A stretch of DNA of 64,000 bases from Microbacterium oxydans (GTDB lineage Bacteria; Actinomycetota; Actinomycetes; Actinomycetales; Microbacteriaceae): assembly GCF_006540085.1 (NCBI RefSeq), contig NZ_BJOG01000004.1, forward strand, positions 1 to 64,000, in the 5' to 3' direction. The position numbers were made by a program, and so were the translations under genes. This document shows, one piece after another, positions 53,431-62,511 of the stretch. Each line of letters opens with the position of its first letter. Position 1 is the first letter of the stretch. Under the pieces are notes generated by a model that saw only the letters and a list, made by a program, of their open reading frames with translations, was not told the DNA's origin and did no database searches.

Positions 53431-53643
53431 ACATCGCCCCTTCCGTCTTCTCTGGCTGTACACCACCGACGATATTGCGGGAGCTCTCTCGCTGATCGCC
53501 TGGTCCTGCGCGGAACTTGCCCATGACTGCAGGTGATGAGTCCCCGGGGTGAAAACGGGCCACTGTGCCGACCACACTGTGGAACAGGACGCCCCACCGG
53601 GCGACCTCGCCCCCCCGCAAGCATCGAGAAGAAGTCTGTGACC

Positions 53644-54702
53644 ATGTGCCCTGTTGCGCTCGGCATGCCGACCGTTCGCCATCGCGCGCGCTCGACGGTC
53701 GGCCGACCCGAGACACCGTTTCTCGTGGACAGGTTCGGGCGCACCGCGCGAGACCTGCGCGTATCGATCACAAGCGCCTGCTCGCTGCGTTGCACATACT
53801 GCATGCCGGCGGAAGGCCTGCCCATCGTCCCTCGCGGGGAGTTGCTGACTCCGGAAGAGATCGCGCGTCTGGTCACCATAGCCGTCCACGATCTCGGAGT
53901 CCGTGAGGTGCGCTTTACCGGCGGCGAGCCGCTTACGCGACCTGATCTGGTCGAGATCGTGCGCCAGACGACGACAGCCGTGCCCGGCCTGCCGGTGTCG
54001 ATGACGACCAATGGGATCGGCCTCGACCGCAAGGCGCCGCAGCTTGTGGAGGCTGGACTGACGCGGATCAACGTGTCGCTGGACACGATCGACCGCGAGC
54101 ATTTCGCCGCTGTCACCCGACGCGATCGCCTGCCTGCCGTGCTCAAGGGGATCGAGGCGGCACAGTACGCAGGGCTCAGCCCGATCAAGATCAACGCGGT
54201 GGCGCTGCGCGAGACCCTCGCGGATGCGCCCGACCTGCTGGCGTGGGCGCTTGCCAACGGCGTGCGGTTGCGGTTCATCGAACAGATGCCGCTGGATGCA
54301 GATCAGACATGGCGCAGAGACCACCTCGTCTCCGCCGAAGAATTTCTGTCTGTGCTCGGACGCCGATACCGGCTGACCCCGGCCGGGCGTGAAGACCCGT
54401 CCGCTCCCGCAGAGGAGTGGCTCGTCGACGGAGGCCCGGCCACCGTCGGCATCATCGGGTCCGTCACACGCAGCTTCTGCGACGCGTGCGACCGAACCAG
54501 GCTGACAGCCGAAGGCTCGGTACGTTCCTGTCTGTTCGGAGACGACGAGACAGACCTGCGCACGATGCTGCGAAGTGGAGCAGACGATGCCGCTATCGCC
54601 GACGCCTGGCGGGCGACGATGTGGGACAAACAGGCTGGGCACGGGATGGAAGAGAAGAGCTTTCGTCGACCGGCCCGTTCCATGGGAGCGATCGGAGGCT
54701 GA
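53644..54702 (+). CDS. moaA: GTP 3',8-cyclase MoaA
   Basis: This 352-residue radical SAM enzyme performs the first step of molybdenum cofactor synthesis. The N-terminal cluster motif is CSLRCTYC (Cys46, Cys50, Cys53), with FTGGEPLTR next. The second cluster uses [19 protein letters not shown] near the C terminus, and the protein ends in Gly-Gly as MoaA requires. GTG 53638 is an alternative start two codons upstream. It is divergent from the molybdoenzyme operon over ~210 bases. Confidence 0.95.
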   Translation: MCPVALGMPTVRHRARSTVGRPETPFLVDRFGRTARDLRVSITSACSLRCTYCMPAEGLPIVPRGELLTPEEIARLVTIAVHDLGVREVRFTGGEPLTRPDLVEIVRQTTTAVPGLPVSMTTNGIGLDRKAPQLVEAGLTRINVSLDTIDREHFAAVTRRDRLPAVLKGIEAAQYAGLSPIKINAVALRETLADAPDLLAWALANGVRLRFIEQMPLDADQTWRRDHLVSAEEFLSVLGRRYRLTPAGREDPSAPAEEWLVDGGPATVGIIGSVTRSFCDACDRTRLTAEGSVRSCLFGDDETDLRTMLRSGADDAAIADAWRATMWDKQAGHGMEEKSFRRPARSMGAIGG

Positions 54703-54704
54703 CG

Positions 54705-54941
54705 ATGTCACGCATACTCGTCCGATACTTCGCAGCCGCCGCTGAAGCGGCTGGCTGCGAAGAAGAGCACGTCGAGGCGACGACCCTCGGAGAGGCGAAG
54801 GACGCGCTCCTCACAGCTCACCCGGCACTCGAGCCGGTGATCGCAAAGGGGACATTCCTCGTCGACGGCATCGCCTCACGCGATCCCGCGCGACCGGTCT
54901 CCGCGCAGGTGGACGTGCTGCCCCCGTTCTCCGGCGGCTGA
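54705..54941 (+). CDS. moaD: Molybdopterin synthase small subunit MoaD
   Basis: This 78-residue ubiquitin-like protein has a PPFSGG end; the terminal Gly-Gly carries the sulfur as thiocarboxylate. It starts two bases after moaA. The partner MoaE and the activating MoeB are encoded on the other strand at 56389 and 58940. Confidence 0.92.
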   Translation: MSRILVRYFAAAAEAAGCEEEHVEATTLGEAKDALLTAHPALEPVIAKGTFLVDGIASRDPARPVSAQVDVLPPFSGG

Positions 54942-55063
54942 GCCAAACCACAAGCGGCTGAGGTCCGATCCACCGCGGGGGTCCACGTGTCGTGAACTGC
55001 ATTCGTCTCCTGCGCTGCCATCCTCTTACGTGAGACGACCGCGGTGCTGCCCAGATCCTTGTC

Positions 55064-55576
55064 TCAGCAGGAATCGGAGTACAAGCGCTGGGGATGCATG
55101 CTGTCGCTCACCTCGTACACGGCATCGGATGATTCGCGTGGAATGTCCTCGCGCATGTAGCGGAGATGCCGTTCATGGGTGTCTGGGTGCGCCGGCTCAC
55201 CGCCGTCGAGGAAGACGGTGAAGTGCCACGCCGAGCGCAGGCTAGAGCGCAGCAGTGACCAACCGTCGACAATCAGCATCCTGTCCTCAGGCGCGGCAGC
55301 GAGCTCGCTCTCAGGTCCGTTGTGGCGGAACATGCGCAGTATGGTTCGGACGGCGTCATCGTCCGTGAACGGGGCCGCGCTGAGACGAGTCGCGTGACGT
55401 CCCACTGCACGCAGCGCTGCCGCCAGGGCGTCGGCGAAGTGCATGCGGGCTGCAGCGTCCACGCCGTCGATGGCGACGAGTATCCGGCCGCGTGGGTTTC
55501 TGCTGAGGACCTCCTGAGCGAGCTCCTCCCAGACGGCTGTCCCAGTGGCACCTGAGGCGTTCGGAGACGAGGTCAA
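55064..55576 (-). CDS. Uridine-kinase-like protein with lost P-loop
   Basis: This 170-residue protein follows the layout of actinobacterial uridine kinase-family proteins: RILVAIDGVD, FADALAAALRAVGRHATRLS, MLIVDGWSLLRSSLRSAWHF and TVFLDGGEP. Where the P-loop GVDGAGKTxxA is expected it reads GVDAAARMHFA, without the lysine and second glycine. It is also shorter than the family. TTG 55576 is chosen because GGAGAAG lies eight bases upstream and it overlaps the stop of the short ORF before it. Probably a nonenzymatic descendant. Confidence 0.65.
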   Translation of the reverse strand: MTSSPNASGATGTAVWEELAQEVLSRNPRGRILVAIDGVDAAARMHFADALAAALRAVGRHATRLSAAPFTDDDAVRTILRMFRHNGPESELAAAPEDRMLIVDGWSLLRSSLRSAWHFTVFLDGGEPAHPDTHERHLRYMREDIPRESSDAVYEVSDSMHPQRLYSDSC

Positions 55577-55704
55577 CGTCGCTTCTCCGGCGGAACGATC
55601 AAGAGAGGATGTGTCTGCATCCTGTTCTGGTTGCGCACATCCTTGCCGACTGCTCTCGCAGCGGTCTGCATCCGCGCTCTCGAGATGGCATCGATGGTTT
55701 TCAT
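55573..55704 (-). CDS. Short basic ORF coupled to the peroxiredoxin-like gene (43 aa)
   Basis: The peptide starts MKTIDAISRARMQTAARAVG and ends with a PPEKRR tail, is basic and has no cysteine. The ATG overlaps the peroxiredoxin stop (ATGA), and its own stop overlaps the TTG start of the kinase-like gene. Four-base overlaps on both sides argue for real translation. No family recognised. Confidence 0.45.
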   Translation of the reverse strand: MKTIDAISRARMQTAARAVGKDVRNQNRMQTHPLLIVPPEKRR

Positions 55705-56204
55705 CGGTCTGCCTGCTTCCGATTCGCATCCGCATGCTGAGGCAACTCCCGGATGAGTTCGAGGACATCGTCGGGAACGAGTTGTCCCAACGTTCCGCAG
55801 GAGTACACGCTGATCACGACCGTCCCATCGGGATCCAGCACGAATCCGGTCGTCTGCAACTGCGGCGGGTCCACGGTGACGAACGCTCCAGTCGCGGCGG
55901 TGATCTGCTCCACGTCCACGCTGTGTCCGATCGGAAAAGTCAGCCCATAGCGCGCCACGAGCTCCGCGGTTATCGGCTCCTCGTCCGCAGTCACCGCGAC
56001 GACAGCGATACCCGCGGCGGACAAGCGTCGTAGGCCGCGCTGGAACGCACGCAGCTGCTCCACGCAAGACCGGCAGCCTGCTCCGCGAGAGAAGAGAACC
56101 ACGCCGTACTGCCCGGCGAATACGGCCGGGATCGTTCGGCGTGTGCCTCCCACCTCGAGCAGCTCGAGGGCGGGGAACGCATCACCACCACGCAGCAACG
56201 ACAT
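55701..56204 (-). CDS. Peroxiredoxin-like protein (AhpC/TSA type)
   Basis: This 167-residue thioredoxin-fold protein has VVLFSRGAGCRSCVEQLRAF, which matches the RGxWCPYCxxQL pattern of peroxiredoxin-like family proteins with an altered CxxC (GCRSC). QLQTTGFVLDPDGTVVISVY follows, then a further Cys in YSCGTLGQLVPDDVLEL. It could reduce peroxides or act as a thiol oxidoreductase. It is flanked by short ORFs that overlap its start and stop by four bases. Confidence 0.85.
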   Translation of the reverse strand: MSLLRGGDAFPALELLEVGGTRRTIPAVFAGQYGVVLFSRGAGCRSCVEQLRAFQRGLRRLSAAGIAVVAVTADEEPITAELVARYGLTFPIGHSVDVEQITAATGAFVTVDPPQLQTTGFVLDPDGTVVISVYSCGTLGQLVPDDVLELIRELPQHADANRKQADR

Positions 56205-56320
56205 CAGAGGCTCGCAAGAACGGTCCGAGCGGCCGCATCGGTGGGTGCGACGCGGGCGGCTTCTGACGGGGGAAGTCGGTTGCCATGAAAGTTGTGTGCT
56301 TCAGTCTCAATGCCAGTCAT
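56204..56320 (-). CDS. Short ORF before the peroxiredoxin-like gene (38 aa)
   Basis: The peptide begins MTGIETEAHNFHGN and ends RTVLASL. The ATG has AAAGAGG eight bases upstream, and the stop overlaps the peroxiredoxin ATG (ATGA). It could be a small protein or a leader that drives translation of the next gene. No family recognised. Confidence 0.4.
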   Translation of the reverse strand: MTGIETEAHNFHGNRLPPSEAARVAPTDAAARTVLASL

Positions 56321-56388
56321 CTGGCGCCTCTTTCCTCGGTGATTGCACCATCGTTCACCCGGCGGGTTCGCTAGGTCGTGCGGTGTAT

Positions 56389-56802
56389 CTACAACCCCAC
56401 CCACTCCGATCTGCCGTCGGTGAAGTGCTGGTGCTTCCAGATCGGAACCTCTGCCTTGATCGCGTCGACGAGGTTCCCGCAGACGGCGAACGCCTCTGCC
56501 CGGTGCGGGGCGGCGACGACCGTGACCAGTGCGACGTCGCCGATCTCGAGGTGCCCGATGCGGTGAGCGGCGACGACATCGCAGTCCGTGGTTTGAGCGA
56601 TCCTCGTGCACACGTCGATGAGGATTCGTTCCGCGTCGGGGTGCGCCTCGTAGTCGAGAGAGCCGACGTCCTCTCCGTGATCATGGTCGCGCACGATGCC
56701 TTCGAAGGTGACCACCGCCCCGTTCTTCCTACTGCGTATCCGTGTTTCCAGCTGCGTCTTGTCCAGCGGAGCAGCGGTGACGAAACCGATCGGGTCAGGC
56801 AT
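56389..56802 (-). CDS. moaE: Molybdopterin synthase large subunit MoaE
   Basis: This 137-residue subunit of molybdopterin synthase has VVTFEGIVRDHDHGEDVGSL, LDYEAHPDAE, HRIGHLEIGDVALVTVVAAP, HRAEAF and the C-terminal PIWKHQHFTDG with the active-site Lys. It takes sulfur from MoaD. ATG 56802 lies eight bases inside the moaC-mog gene. A 68-base gap separates it from the following short ORF and peroxiredoxin. Confidence 0.93.
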   Translation of the reverse strand: MPDPIGFVTAAPLDKTQLETRIRSRKNGAVVTFEGIVRDHDHGEDVGSLDYEAHPDAERILIDVCTRIAQTTDCDVVAAHRIGHLEIGDVALVTVVAAPHRAEAFAVCGNLVDAIKAEVPIWKHQHFTDGRSEWVGL

Positions 56803-57751
56803 GTCCGCCACCGGCCAGCTGGTCGTGCAGGTGTGGCAAGAGCGGCTCCAGTGCGATGAGGCCGTCTTCCACGCCGCGTGGCGATCCAGGCAGGTTGATG
56901 ACGATCGTGCGTCCGGCGATCCCTGCAAGCGCCCTGCTGAGCGAGGCTGTCGGCGTCGCCGCGCGGCCCGCTGCACGGATGGCCTCGGCGATGCCGGGAA
57001 GTGCTCTCTCGATCACCGCGCTCGTCGCCTCGGGGGTGCGGTCCTCGGGATGCACCCCGGTGCCGCCGGTCGTGACGATCAATACCGGCTCGCTGGTGAG
57101 AGCATCCGTGAGCGCCTGATAGATATCCGCGTCAGCGACAACGACGGGCTCGTCTGGCCGATACCCGTGGTCGCGAAGCCAGTCTGCGATTGCCGGACCG
57201 GTGAGATCCTCGCGCGTACCGGCCGCGGTGCTCGTTGAGGAGACGATCACGACCGCCTGTCCGTGTTCTGCGGGCACGGATGCGTCTGCAACCCAGTGCC
57301 CGCGCTTTCCTCCGGTCTTCTCGATGAGGTGGATGTCTCCGAGCACGGCGGCCGGATCGACGGACTTGATCATGTCGTGCAGAGCGAGACCGGCGATGGC
57401 GACGGCGGTGAGGGCTTCCATCTCGGCCCCAGTCTTCGCCGTCGCTGCGACCGTGGCCCGGATCTCCACCGATGAGGTGCTGAGCTCGAAGTCCACGGTG
57501 ACGGACTCCAGGGGCAATGTGTGCGCGAGGGGTACGAGTTCGCTGGTGCGCTTGGCGCCCTGGATGCCCGCGACCCGCGCTGTCGGGAGCGCGTCTGCTT
57601 TGCGCAGCTGGTTGGCGGCGAGCAGTTCCAGCACCGCCGGTGTCGTGTCGAGGCGGCCGGTCGCGATCGCCGTGCGCCGAGTGATCGCCTTCCCGCCGAT
57701 GTCGATCATCCGCGACCGGCCGTGATCGTCGAGGTGCGGCAGTTCGTTCAT
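56795..57751 (-). CDS. MoaC-Mog fusion protein
   Basis: This 318-residue protein joins two cofactor enzymes. Residues ~1-155 are MoaC, cyclic pyranopterin monophosphate synthase: RKADALPTARVAGIQGAKRT, LVPLAHTLPL, KTGAEMEALTAV and DMIKSVD with its catalytic Lys. Residues ~165-318 are MogA/MoaB, molybdopterin adenylyltransferase, with VLIVTTGGTGVHPEDRTPEA. Both active sites look intact. Its start overlaps the moeA stop. Confidence 0.93.
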   Translation of the reverse strand: MNELPHLDDHGRSRMIDIGGKAITRRTAIATGRLDTTPAVLELLAANQLRKADALPTARVAGIQGAKRTSELVPLAHTLPLESVTVDFELSTSSVEIRATVAATAKTGAEMEALTAVAIAGLALHDMIKSVDPAAVLGDIHLIEKTGGKRGHWVADASVPAEHGQAVVIVSSTSTAAGTREDLTGPAIADWLRDHGYRPDEPVVVADADIYQALTDALTSEPVLIVTTGGTGVHPEDRTPEATSAVIERALPGIAEAIRAAGRAATPTASLSRALAGIAGRTIVINLPGSPRGVEDGLIALEPLLPHLHDQLAGGGHA

Positions 57752-58938
57752 AGATTCCAGGTCTCCACGCGTGTCCCGATGTCGAGGGTGACGGCATCGA
57801 TCGGGACATCGATGAGCATGTCGGATGCCGCCATGGCGGCGACAAGGTGCGAGGAAGGGCCGCCAACCGGTGCCACCCGGCCTCCAGGCAACCCCACACC
57901 ACGGCGGAACTGCCGTTTCCCGGCGACAGAGGTGAGAGGCTCGGCCAGGGTCCGCGGCTCGGGCTGTCGCGCGTGCAGTCCTGCTGCCTCACGGAGGACC
58001 GGCTCGATGAAGAGCATGAACGACAGCTGCGCGGACACGGGATTGCCTGGGAAGCACACCACGGGAACGCCTTTGTAGATGGCAGTGGCTTGGGGGCCGC
58101 CCGGCTGCATCGCGAGAGTATCGACGTGCGCCCCGAGCGGCTCCAGAAGCTCCCTCACGACTTCGTAGTTGCCTGCCGAGATGCCCCCGCTGGTGAGCAA
58201 GATCTCGGCTCCCGCCGCACACGACGCGTCGAGAGCGCGCGCGAACGCGGCCGTGTCATCGACGACACGATGCTCATCGACCAAGAGGGCGTCGGCGGTT
58301 CGTACCGCTGCGGCGAGTGCGGGGCCGTTGGCGTCGTAGATCTGGCCGGGAGCCAGAAGCTCACCGGGAGCGGCCAGCTCGCTTCCGGTCGAGATCACTG
58401 CGACACGTACCTGTGAGCGAACGGGGACGGACGCCACTCCCGCAGCTGCGAGCGCCGCCAGGTGGCGAGGAGCGAGCCGGAAGCCATCAGACAACAGAGG
58501 CTCACTGCCCGCGAGGTCAGAGCCGGCTTCACGCACGAACTCTCCGACGTCCGGCTTCCGCGTGAACGTCACTGTCGTTCCCTGGACGGTGGCGTGTTCG
58601 ACAGGGACGACCGCATCGGCGTCGTCGGGGATCGGCGCACCGGTCATGACCCGGACGGTATGGCCAGGGCGAAGCGGCCCAGGTGTGCCAGGAGCAGCGG
58701 GGATCGCACCGCGCAGCGGCAGATTGCTTGGCGTCCGCGCGAGGTCGACCGTACGGACGGCGAAGCCGTCCATCTGTGAGTTCCGGAACGGGGGCAGATC
58801 TATCGGAGTCCGTATGGGGTGGGCAAGCACCCGATCTAGCGCGTCAGACAGGGCGACCTGCTCGACGGGGCGCTGGCTCACGGCGTTCAGGAGGGTGCGG
58901 ACTCGGGCCGTGTGCTCAGCGACCGATGTGCGGGGCAT
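57748..58938 (-). CDS. moeA: Molybdenum insertion enzyme MoeA
   Basis: This 396-residue protein inserts molybdate into adenylated molybdopterin. Conserved segments are DLPPFRNSQMDGFAV, VMTGAPIPDDADAVVPVEH, ISTGSELAAPG, LTSGGISAGNYEVV and VVCFPGNPVSAQLSF. ATG 58938, one base after the moeB stop, gives the start MPRTSVAEH; a longer reading would overlap moeB. It is coupled to the moaC-mog fusion. Confidence 0.94.
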   Translation of the reverse strand: MPRTSVAEHTARVRTLLNAVSQRPVEQVALSDALDRVLAHPIRTPIDLPPFRNSQMDGFAVRTVDLARTPSNLPLRGAIPAAPGTPGPLRPGHTVRVMTGAPIPDDADAVVPVEHATVQGTTVTFTRKPDVGEFVREAGSDLAGSEPLLSDGFRLAPRHLAALAAAGVASVPVRSQVRVAVISTGSELAAPGELLAPGQIYDANGPALAAAVRTADALLVDEHRVVDDTAAFARALDASCAAGAEILLTSGGISAGNYEVVRELLEPLGAHVDTLAMQPGGPQATAIYKGVPVVCFPGNPVSAQLSFMLFIEPVLREAAGLHARQPEPRTLAEPLTSVAGKRQFRRGVGLPGGRVAPVGGPSSHLVAAMAASDMLIDVPIDAVTLDIGTRVETWNL

Positions 58939-58939
58939 G

Positions 58940-60031
58940 TCAGTACCTGCTCGCCGTGGGGTCGATGCGGACAGCCCAGGCATCGATGCCTCCGGTGAGG
59001 TGCCGCACATCGGAGAATCCGAGTTGGAGGAGCTGATCGAGCGCTTGGCGTGAGCGTGTGCCGCGGTGGCAGTACAGCACGATGGGGTGACCGGTGTCGA
59101 GTTCTGGTGCCCGGCGAGGGAGTTCGGTCAAGGGGATCAGCACGTTTCCCGGGATCGCTGCGATGTCGGCCTCCCACGGTTCGCGTACGTCGATCAGCAG
59201 CGGCGGGAAGGAAGCTGTGAGCAGGTCGCGCAGTTCCTCGGGCGAGACGGCGTTCTGATCGTCGGATGACAGCGGAGTGGTCTCGATGCTCTGCGCTGCG
59301 GCACGGGCGGACTCGTCGCGCCGGTAGGCGATCTCGCGGGTGCGGCCGGTGCGTGCGTCGTACGCGGCGACCCGGCCGATCAACGGCTCTCCGATGCCGG
59401 TGAGGAGCTTGAGTGCCTCGGTCGCCATGAACGCCCCGATGACGGCGCATACGCTCGGCAGCACGCCGATCATGTCGCAGGTGTCCGCACTGGAGTCCGG
59501 ACCATGCGGGAACAAGTCGCGGTAGTCGGTGCCTCTGGCATCCCATGCCACGCCTGCTTGGCCGGCGTACCCCAGTGCTGACCCCCACACGAGCGGAATG
59601 CCGCGTTCGGCAGCAACACGGTCTGCCAGCATCACTGTTGCCGGGTTGTCGCTGGCATCGACGAGCACGTCCACACCGTGCAGCAGACCCTCGGCTGTCA
59701 CGGCGTCGAAACGCCCCTCGACGGCGCGGAGCTCAGCATCAGGAGCGAGCGACGCGAGCCTTATGGTGGCTGAGACCGCTTTGCTGCGACCGATGTCGCC
59801 GGGCGTGTGCATCGTCTGCCGGTGCAGGTTCGATTCGGCGACAGTGTCGTCATCGACGATCGTGAGGCTGCCGACGCCTGCGGCAGCAAGGACCGGCAAC
59901 AGGGTGCTGGCCAGCCCACCCGCGCCGATCACGAGCACATGCGCTCTCGAAAGACGCTCCTGAGCGGGAACGCCGAAGCCCGTGAGGACGCGCTGCCTCT
60001 GAAAGGTCGGAGAGAGCGGATTGACCGGCAT
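58940..60031 (-). CDS. moeB: MoeB-type adenylyltransferase with rhodanese domain
   Basis: This 363-residue protein has an E1-like domain (about 1-245): VLVIGAGGLASTLLPVLAAA is the ATP loop, DDDTVAESNLHRQ follows, and TCDMIGVLPSVCAVIG holds cysteines in the crossover region. The second half is a rhodanese domain with active Cys in VLYCHRGTRSRQA. It adenylates and then sulfurates MoaD. The CxxC pairs of zinc-binding MoeB/ThiF are absent. First gene of the leftward cofactor operon. Confidence 0.92.
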   Translation of the reverse strand: MPVNPLSPTFQRQRVLTGFGVPAQERLSRAHVLVIGAGGLASTLLPVLAAAGVGSLTIVDDDTVAESNLHRQTMHTPGDIGRSKAVSATIRLASLAPDAELRAVEGRFDAVTAEGLLHGVDVLVDASDNPATVMLADRVAAERGIPLVWGSALGYAGQAGVAWDARGTDYRDLFPHGPDSSADTCDMIGVLPSVCAVIGAFMATEALKLLTGIGEPLIGRVAAYDARTGRTREIAYRRDESARAAAQSIETTPLSSDDQNAVSPEELRDLLTASFPPLLIDVREPWEADIAAIPGNVLIPLTELPRRAPELDTGHPIVLYCHRGTRSRQALDQLLQLGFSDVRHLTGGIDAWAVRIDPTASRY

Positions 60032-60204
60032 GCCTTCAGGCTAGGGAGCCGGTCCCAGCGGGTGAGGTCGGAAGCGGCGAGACAGCAGAGAGCAGACAAA
60101 GCCCAGCAGTCGCAGGCCATTCTCACGACCTCGGCTACGGGAGGCTTGAGACAGGTCGGCAACTTCGTTCGCCTGACCGACCGTCTTTCAGAGGAGTTCC
60201 TGTC

Positions 60205-60993
60205 GTGCGTGCCCCCTCCCTCCTTGCGGCAGCCGCAGCGCTCCTTCTGCTCGCTGGATGCTCATCGCCCGGCACGGGAAGCGACGAATCGGATGTCGGG
60301 GCAAGCAAGGACGACATGACCTCCGGAACGGTGACAGTGTTGGCCGCAGCCTCCTTGACCGACGTGATCGACGTCCTCGCCGAGAGGTTCGAGGACGCGA
60401 ACGCAGATGTCGACGTGGTCGCCAGCTATGGCGGATCGTCGGCGCTCGCCGAGCAGATCGTCTCCGGTGCCCCGGTGGACGTGTTCTTCTCAGCGAATGA
60501 GGCGACGATGCAGTCTGTCGTCGACGCAGGCCTGGCTGCCGATCCGGAAGTGCTCGTCACGAACACGCTGCAGATCGCGGTTCCCGCCGGGAACCCTGCA
60601 GGGATCACCGGTCTCGCCGACTTCGCACGGCCTGAGCTGACAATCGCATTGTGCGACACCGCGGTGCCGTGTGGAGCCGCAGCGCAGTCCCTGCTCGACC
60701 TTGCTGGTGTTCAGGCCCAACCGGACACACTTGAGGAGGACGTGCGTGCCGCACTGACGAAAGTCTCTCTGGGTGAGGCCGACGCCGCACTGGTCTACGT
60801 GACCGACGTCGTCGCAGTAGGGAGCGCGGTGGAAGGCATCGATGTGCCTGAGGCGCAGCAGGTGATCAACAACTATCCGGTCGCCCTTCTTGCCGAGGCA
60901 CCGAACCCCGACGCAGGACAGGCGTTCATCGACTACCTCCGCTCCGATGAGGCACGTCAGGTCTTCGAGCATGCAGGCTTCGCGACCCCGTGA
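60205..60993 (+). CDS. modA: Molybdate-binding lipoprotein ModA
   Basis: This 262-residue protein has a lipoprotein signal (LLLLAGCSS lipobox, Cys at 19). Mature sequence shows TVTVLAAASLTDVIDVLAER, YGGSSALAEQIVSGAPVDVF, LCDTAVPCGAAAQSLLDLAG and the final AGQAFIDYLRSDEARQVFEH, all ModA patterns. It captures molybdate outside the cell. GTG 60205 has AGAGGAG upstream. The gene is divergent from moeB across 173 bases, so import and cofactor synthesis may share control. Confidence 0.94.
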   Translation: MRAPSLLAAAAALLLLAGCSSPGTGSDESDVGASKDDMTSGTVTVLAAASLTDVIDVLAERFEDANADVDVVASYGGSSALAEQIVSGAPVDVFFSANEATMQSVVDAGLAADPEVLVTNTLQIAVPAGNPAGITGLADFARPELTIALCDTAVPCGAAAQSLLDLAGVQAQPDTLEEDVRAALTKVSLGEADAALVYVTDVVAVGSAVEGIDVPEAQQVINNYPVALLAEAPNPDAGQAFIDYLRSDEARQVFEHAGFATP

Positions 60994-61777
60994 ACGCCGG
61001 CAGCCGGTCATCCTCGCCCTCGGGGTGATCGGTCTCGCGCTGCTCGTTCTCCCGCTGCTCGGACTCATCCTGCGTGCACCATGGGGCCAGCTGGGCGAAC
61101 TCTTCGTTCGGCAAGAGGTACTGCAGGCGCTCGGGCTCTCGTTACTCACAGCGACGTTATCTACCGGCCTGAGTCTCGTCCTCGGTATCCCGCTAGCCGT
61201 CCTGCTGAGCCATTCCGTTCACTGGAAGGTCCTGCCGCGCCGCCTCTTGCGGGCGGCGATCACTATCCCGCTGGTACTGCCTCCCGTTGTCGGCGGCATT
61301 GCGTTGCTTCTCCTGCTGGGACGGCGAGGCATCCTCGGGCAATGGCTCACGCAGGTCGGCATCACTATTCCTTTCACCACCGGTGCCGTTGTGCTCGCGC
61401 AAACCTTCGTCGCGATGCCCTTCCTCGTCTTCGCCGTCGAAGGCGCGCTGCGATCAGCGGACCGCCGCAGCGAACTAGCCGCCGCCTCCCTGGGCGCCAG
61501 CCCGTGGCAGATCTTCCGCCTCGTGACGGTTCCGCTGACCGCGCCTGGAATCGCCGCGGGCGCCGTGCTGTGCTTCGCCCGCGCGCTCGGCGAGTTCGGC
61601 GCGACGATCACGTTCGCCGGCTCCTTCCCCGGCGTGACGCGCACACTCCCGATCGCGTCGTACCTCGCGATGAACTCGGACCCCGACACCGCGATCGCCC
61701 TCGCACTCGTCCTGCTCGCGGTATCACTGGGTGTGCTCCTCGCACTCCGCGACCGATGGCTGCCAGGCACCGCATGA
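60971..61777 (+). CDS. modB: Molybdate ABC transporter permease ModB
   Basis: This 268-residue permease has about six membrane helices. LPLVLPPVVGGIALLLLLGR and the EAA loop ELAAASLGASPWQIFRLVTV mark it as ModB. The ATG at 60971 lies 23 bases inside the end of modA; residues before the first helix are basic. The last bases overlap modC (ATGA). Confidence 0.93.
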   Translation: MQASRPRERRQPVILALGVIGLALLVLPLLGLILRAPWGQLGELFVRQEVLQALGLSLLTATLSTGLSLVLGIPLAVLLSHSVHWKVLPRRLLRAAITIPLVLPPVVGGIALLLLLGRRGILGQWLTQVGITIPFTTGAVVLAQTFVAMPFLVFAVEGALRSADRRSELAAASLGASPWQIFRLVTVPLTAPGIAAGAVLCFARALGEFGATITFAGSFPGVTRTLPIASYLAMNSDPDTAIALALVLLAVSLGVLLALRDRWLPGTA

Positions 61778-62511
61778 CCTTCGAGCTCACCGTCTCCGCA
61801 CGTATCCCACGCCCCGCCTTCGACGTAGTCGTGGAGCTGAAAGCGGATCCCGGAAGTGTGCTCGCCGTCGTCGGACCGAACGGTGCCGGAAAGTCCAGCG
61901 CCATCGCGGCGATCGCAGGCTTCACCGAGTCCCACGGCACGATTCGACTGGGGGACAAGGATCTGGCCGGTCTTCCTGCTGACCAGCGAAGGATCGGCGT
62001 CATGTTCCAAGACCTGCTCCTCTTCCCTCACCTCACGGTGCGCGAGAACGTCGCCTTCTCAGCCAAAGTCCGCGGTGGGCGTTGGTCCGCCGCCCGGCGC
62101 AGCGCATACCCCTGGCTGTCTCGCTTCGGAATGGCGGACCTGGCAGAGAGATACCCCAGTGCACTCTCCGGCGGGCAAGCTCAGCGTGTAGCGCTAGCCC
62201 GTGCCCTCGCATCCGAGCCGAAGGCACTGCTCCTCGACGAGCCGCTCGCGGCGCTGGACGTGGAGTTCCGGGATGAGGTGCGTGCCGACCTCGGTCTGCG
62301 TCTCCGCCAGTTCGCCGGTCCGACGATCCTCGTCACACATGACCGTGAAGACGTCGAGGTGCTCGCTGACGAGGTGATCGTCCTTGAGACAGGGCGCATC
62401 ACGCAGCGAGGAAGCCTCGCCGATCTGGCACGAAATCCTGCGACCGCATGGATTGCCCGCTTCACAGGTGCCCAGGGAAGAAGGGACGCAGACGATGTCA
62501 GGTACGGATGA
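61774..62511 (+). CDS. modC: Molybdate ABC transporter ATPase ModC
   Basis: This 245-residue ATPase has Walker A VVGPNGAGKSSAIAAIAGF, signature LSGGQAQRVALARALA, Walker B ALLLDEPLAALD and switch His in LVTHDRED. The C-terminal MOP domain of many ModC proteins is absent, so there is no intrinsic molybdate sensing. It overlaps modB and the following membrane gene. Confidence 0.93.
   Translation: MTFELTVSARIPRPAFDVVVELKADPGSVLAVVGPNGAGKSSAIAAIAGFTESHGTIRLGDKDLAGLPADQRRIGVMFQDLLLFPHLTVRENVAFSAKVRGGRWSAARRSAYPWLSRFGMADLAERYPSALSGGQAQRVALARALASEPKALLLDEPLAALDVEFRDEVRADLGLRLRQFAGPTILVTHDREDVEVLADEVIVLETGRITQRGSLADLARNPATAWIARFTGAQGRRDADDVRYG

Noticed and set aside
53431..53643. Possible molybdenum cofactor riboswitch before moaA
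   Set aside because: A bulged stem CCACTGTG/CACACTGTGG is present, but I could not match the conserved Moco RNA core. A covariance search with the Moco RNA model would decide.
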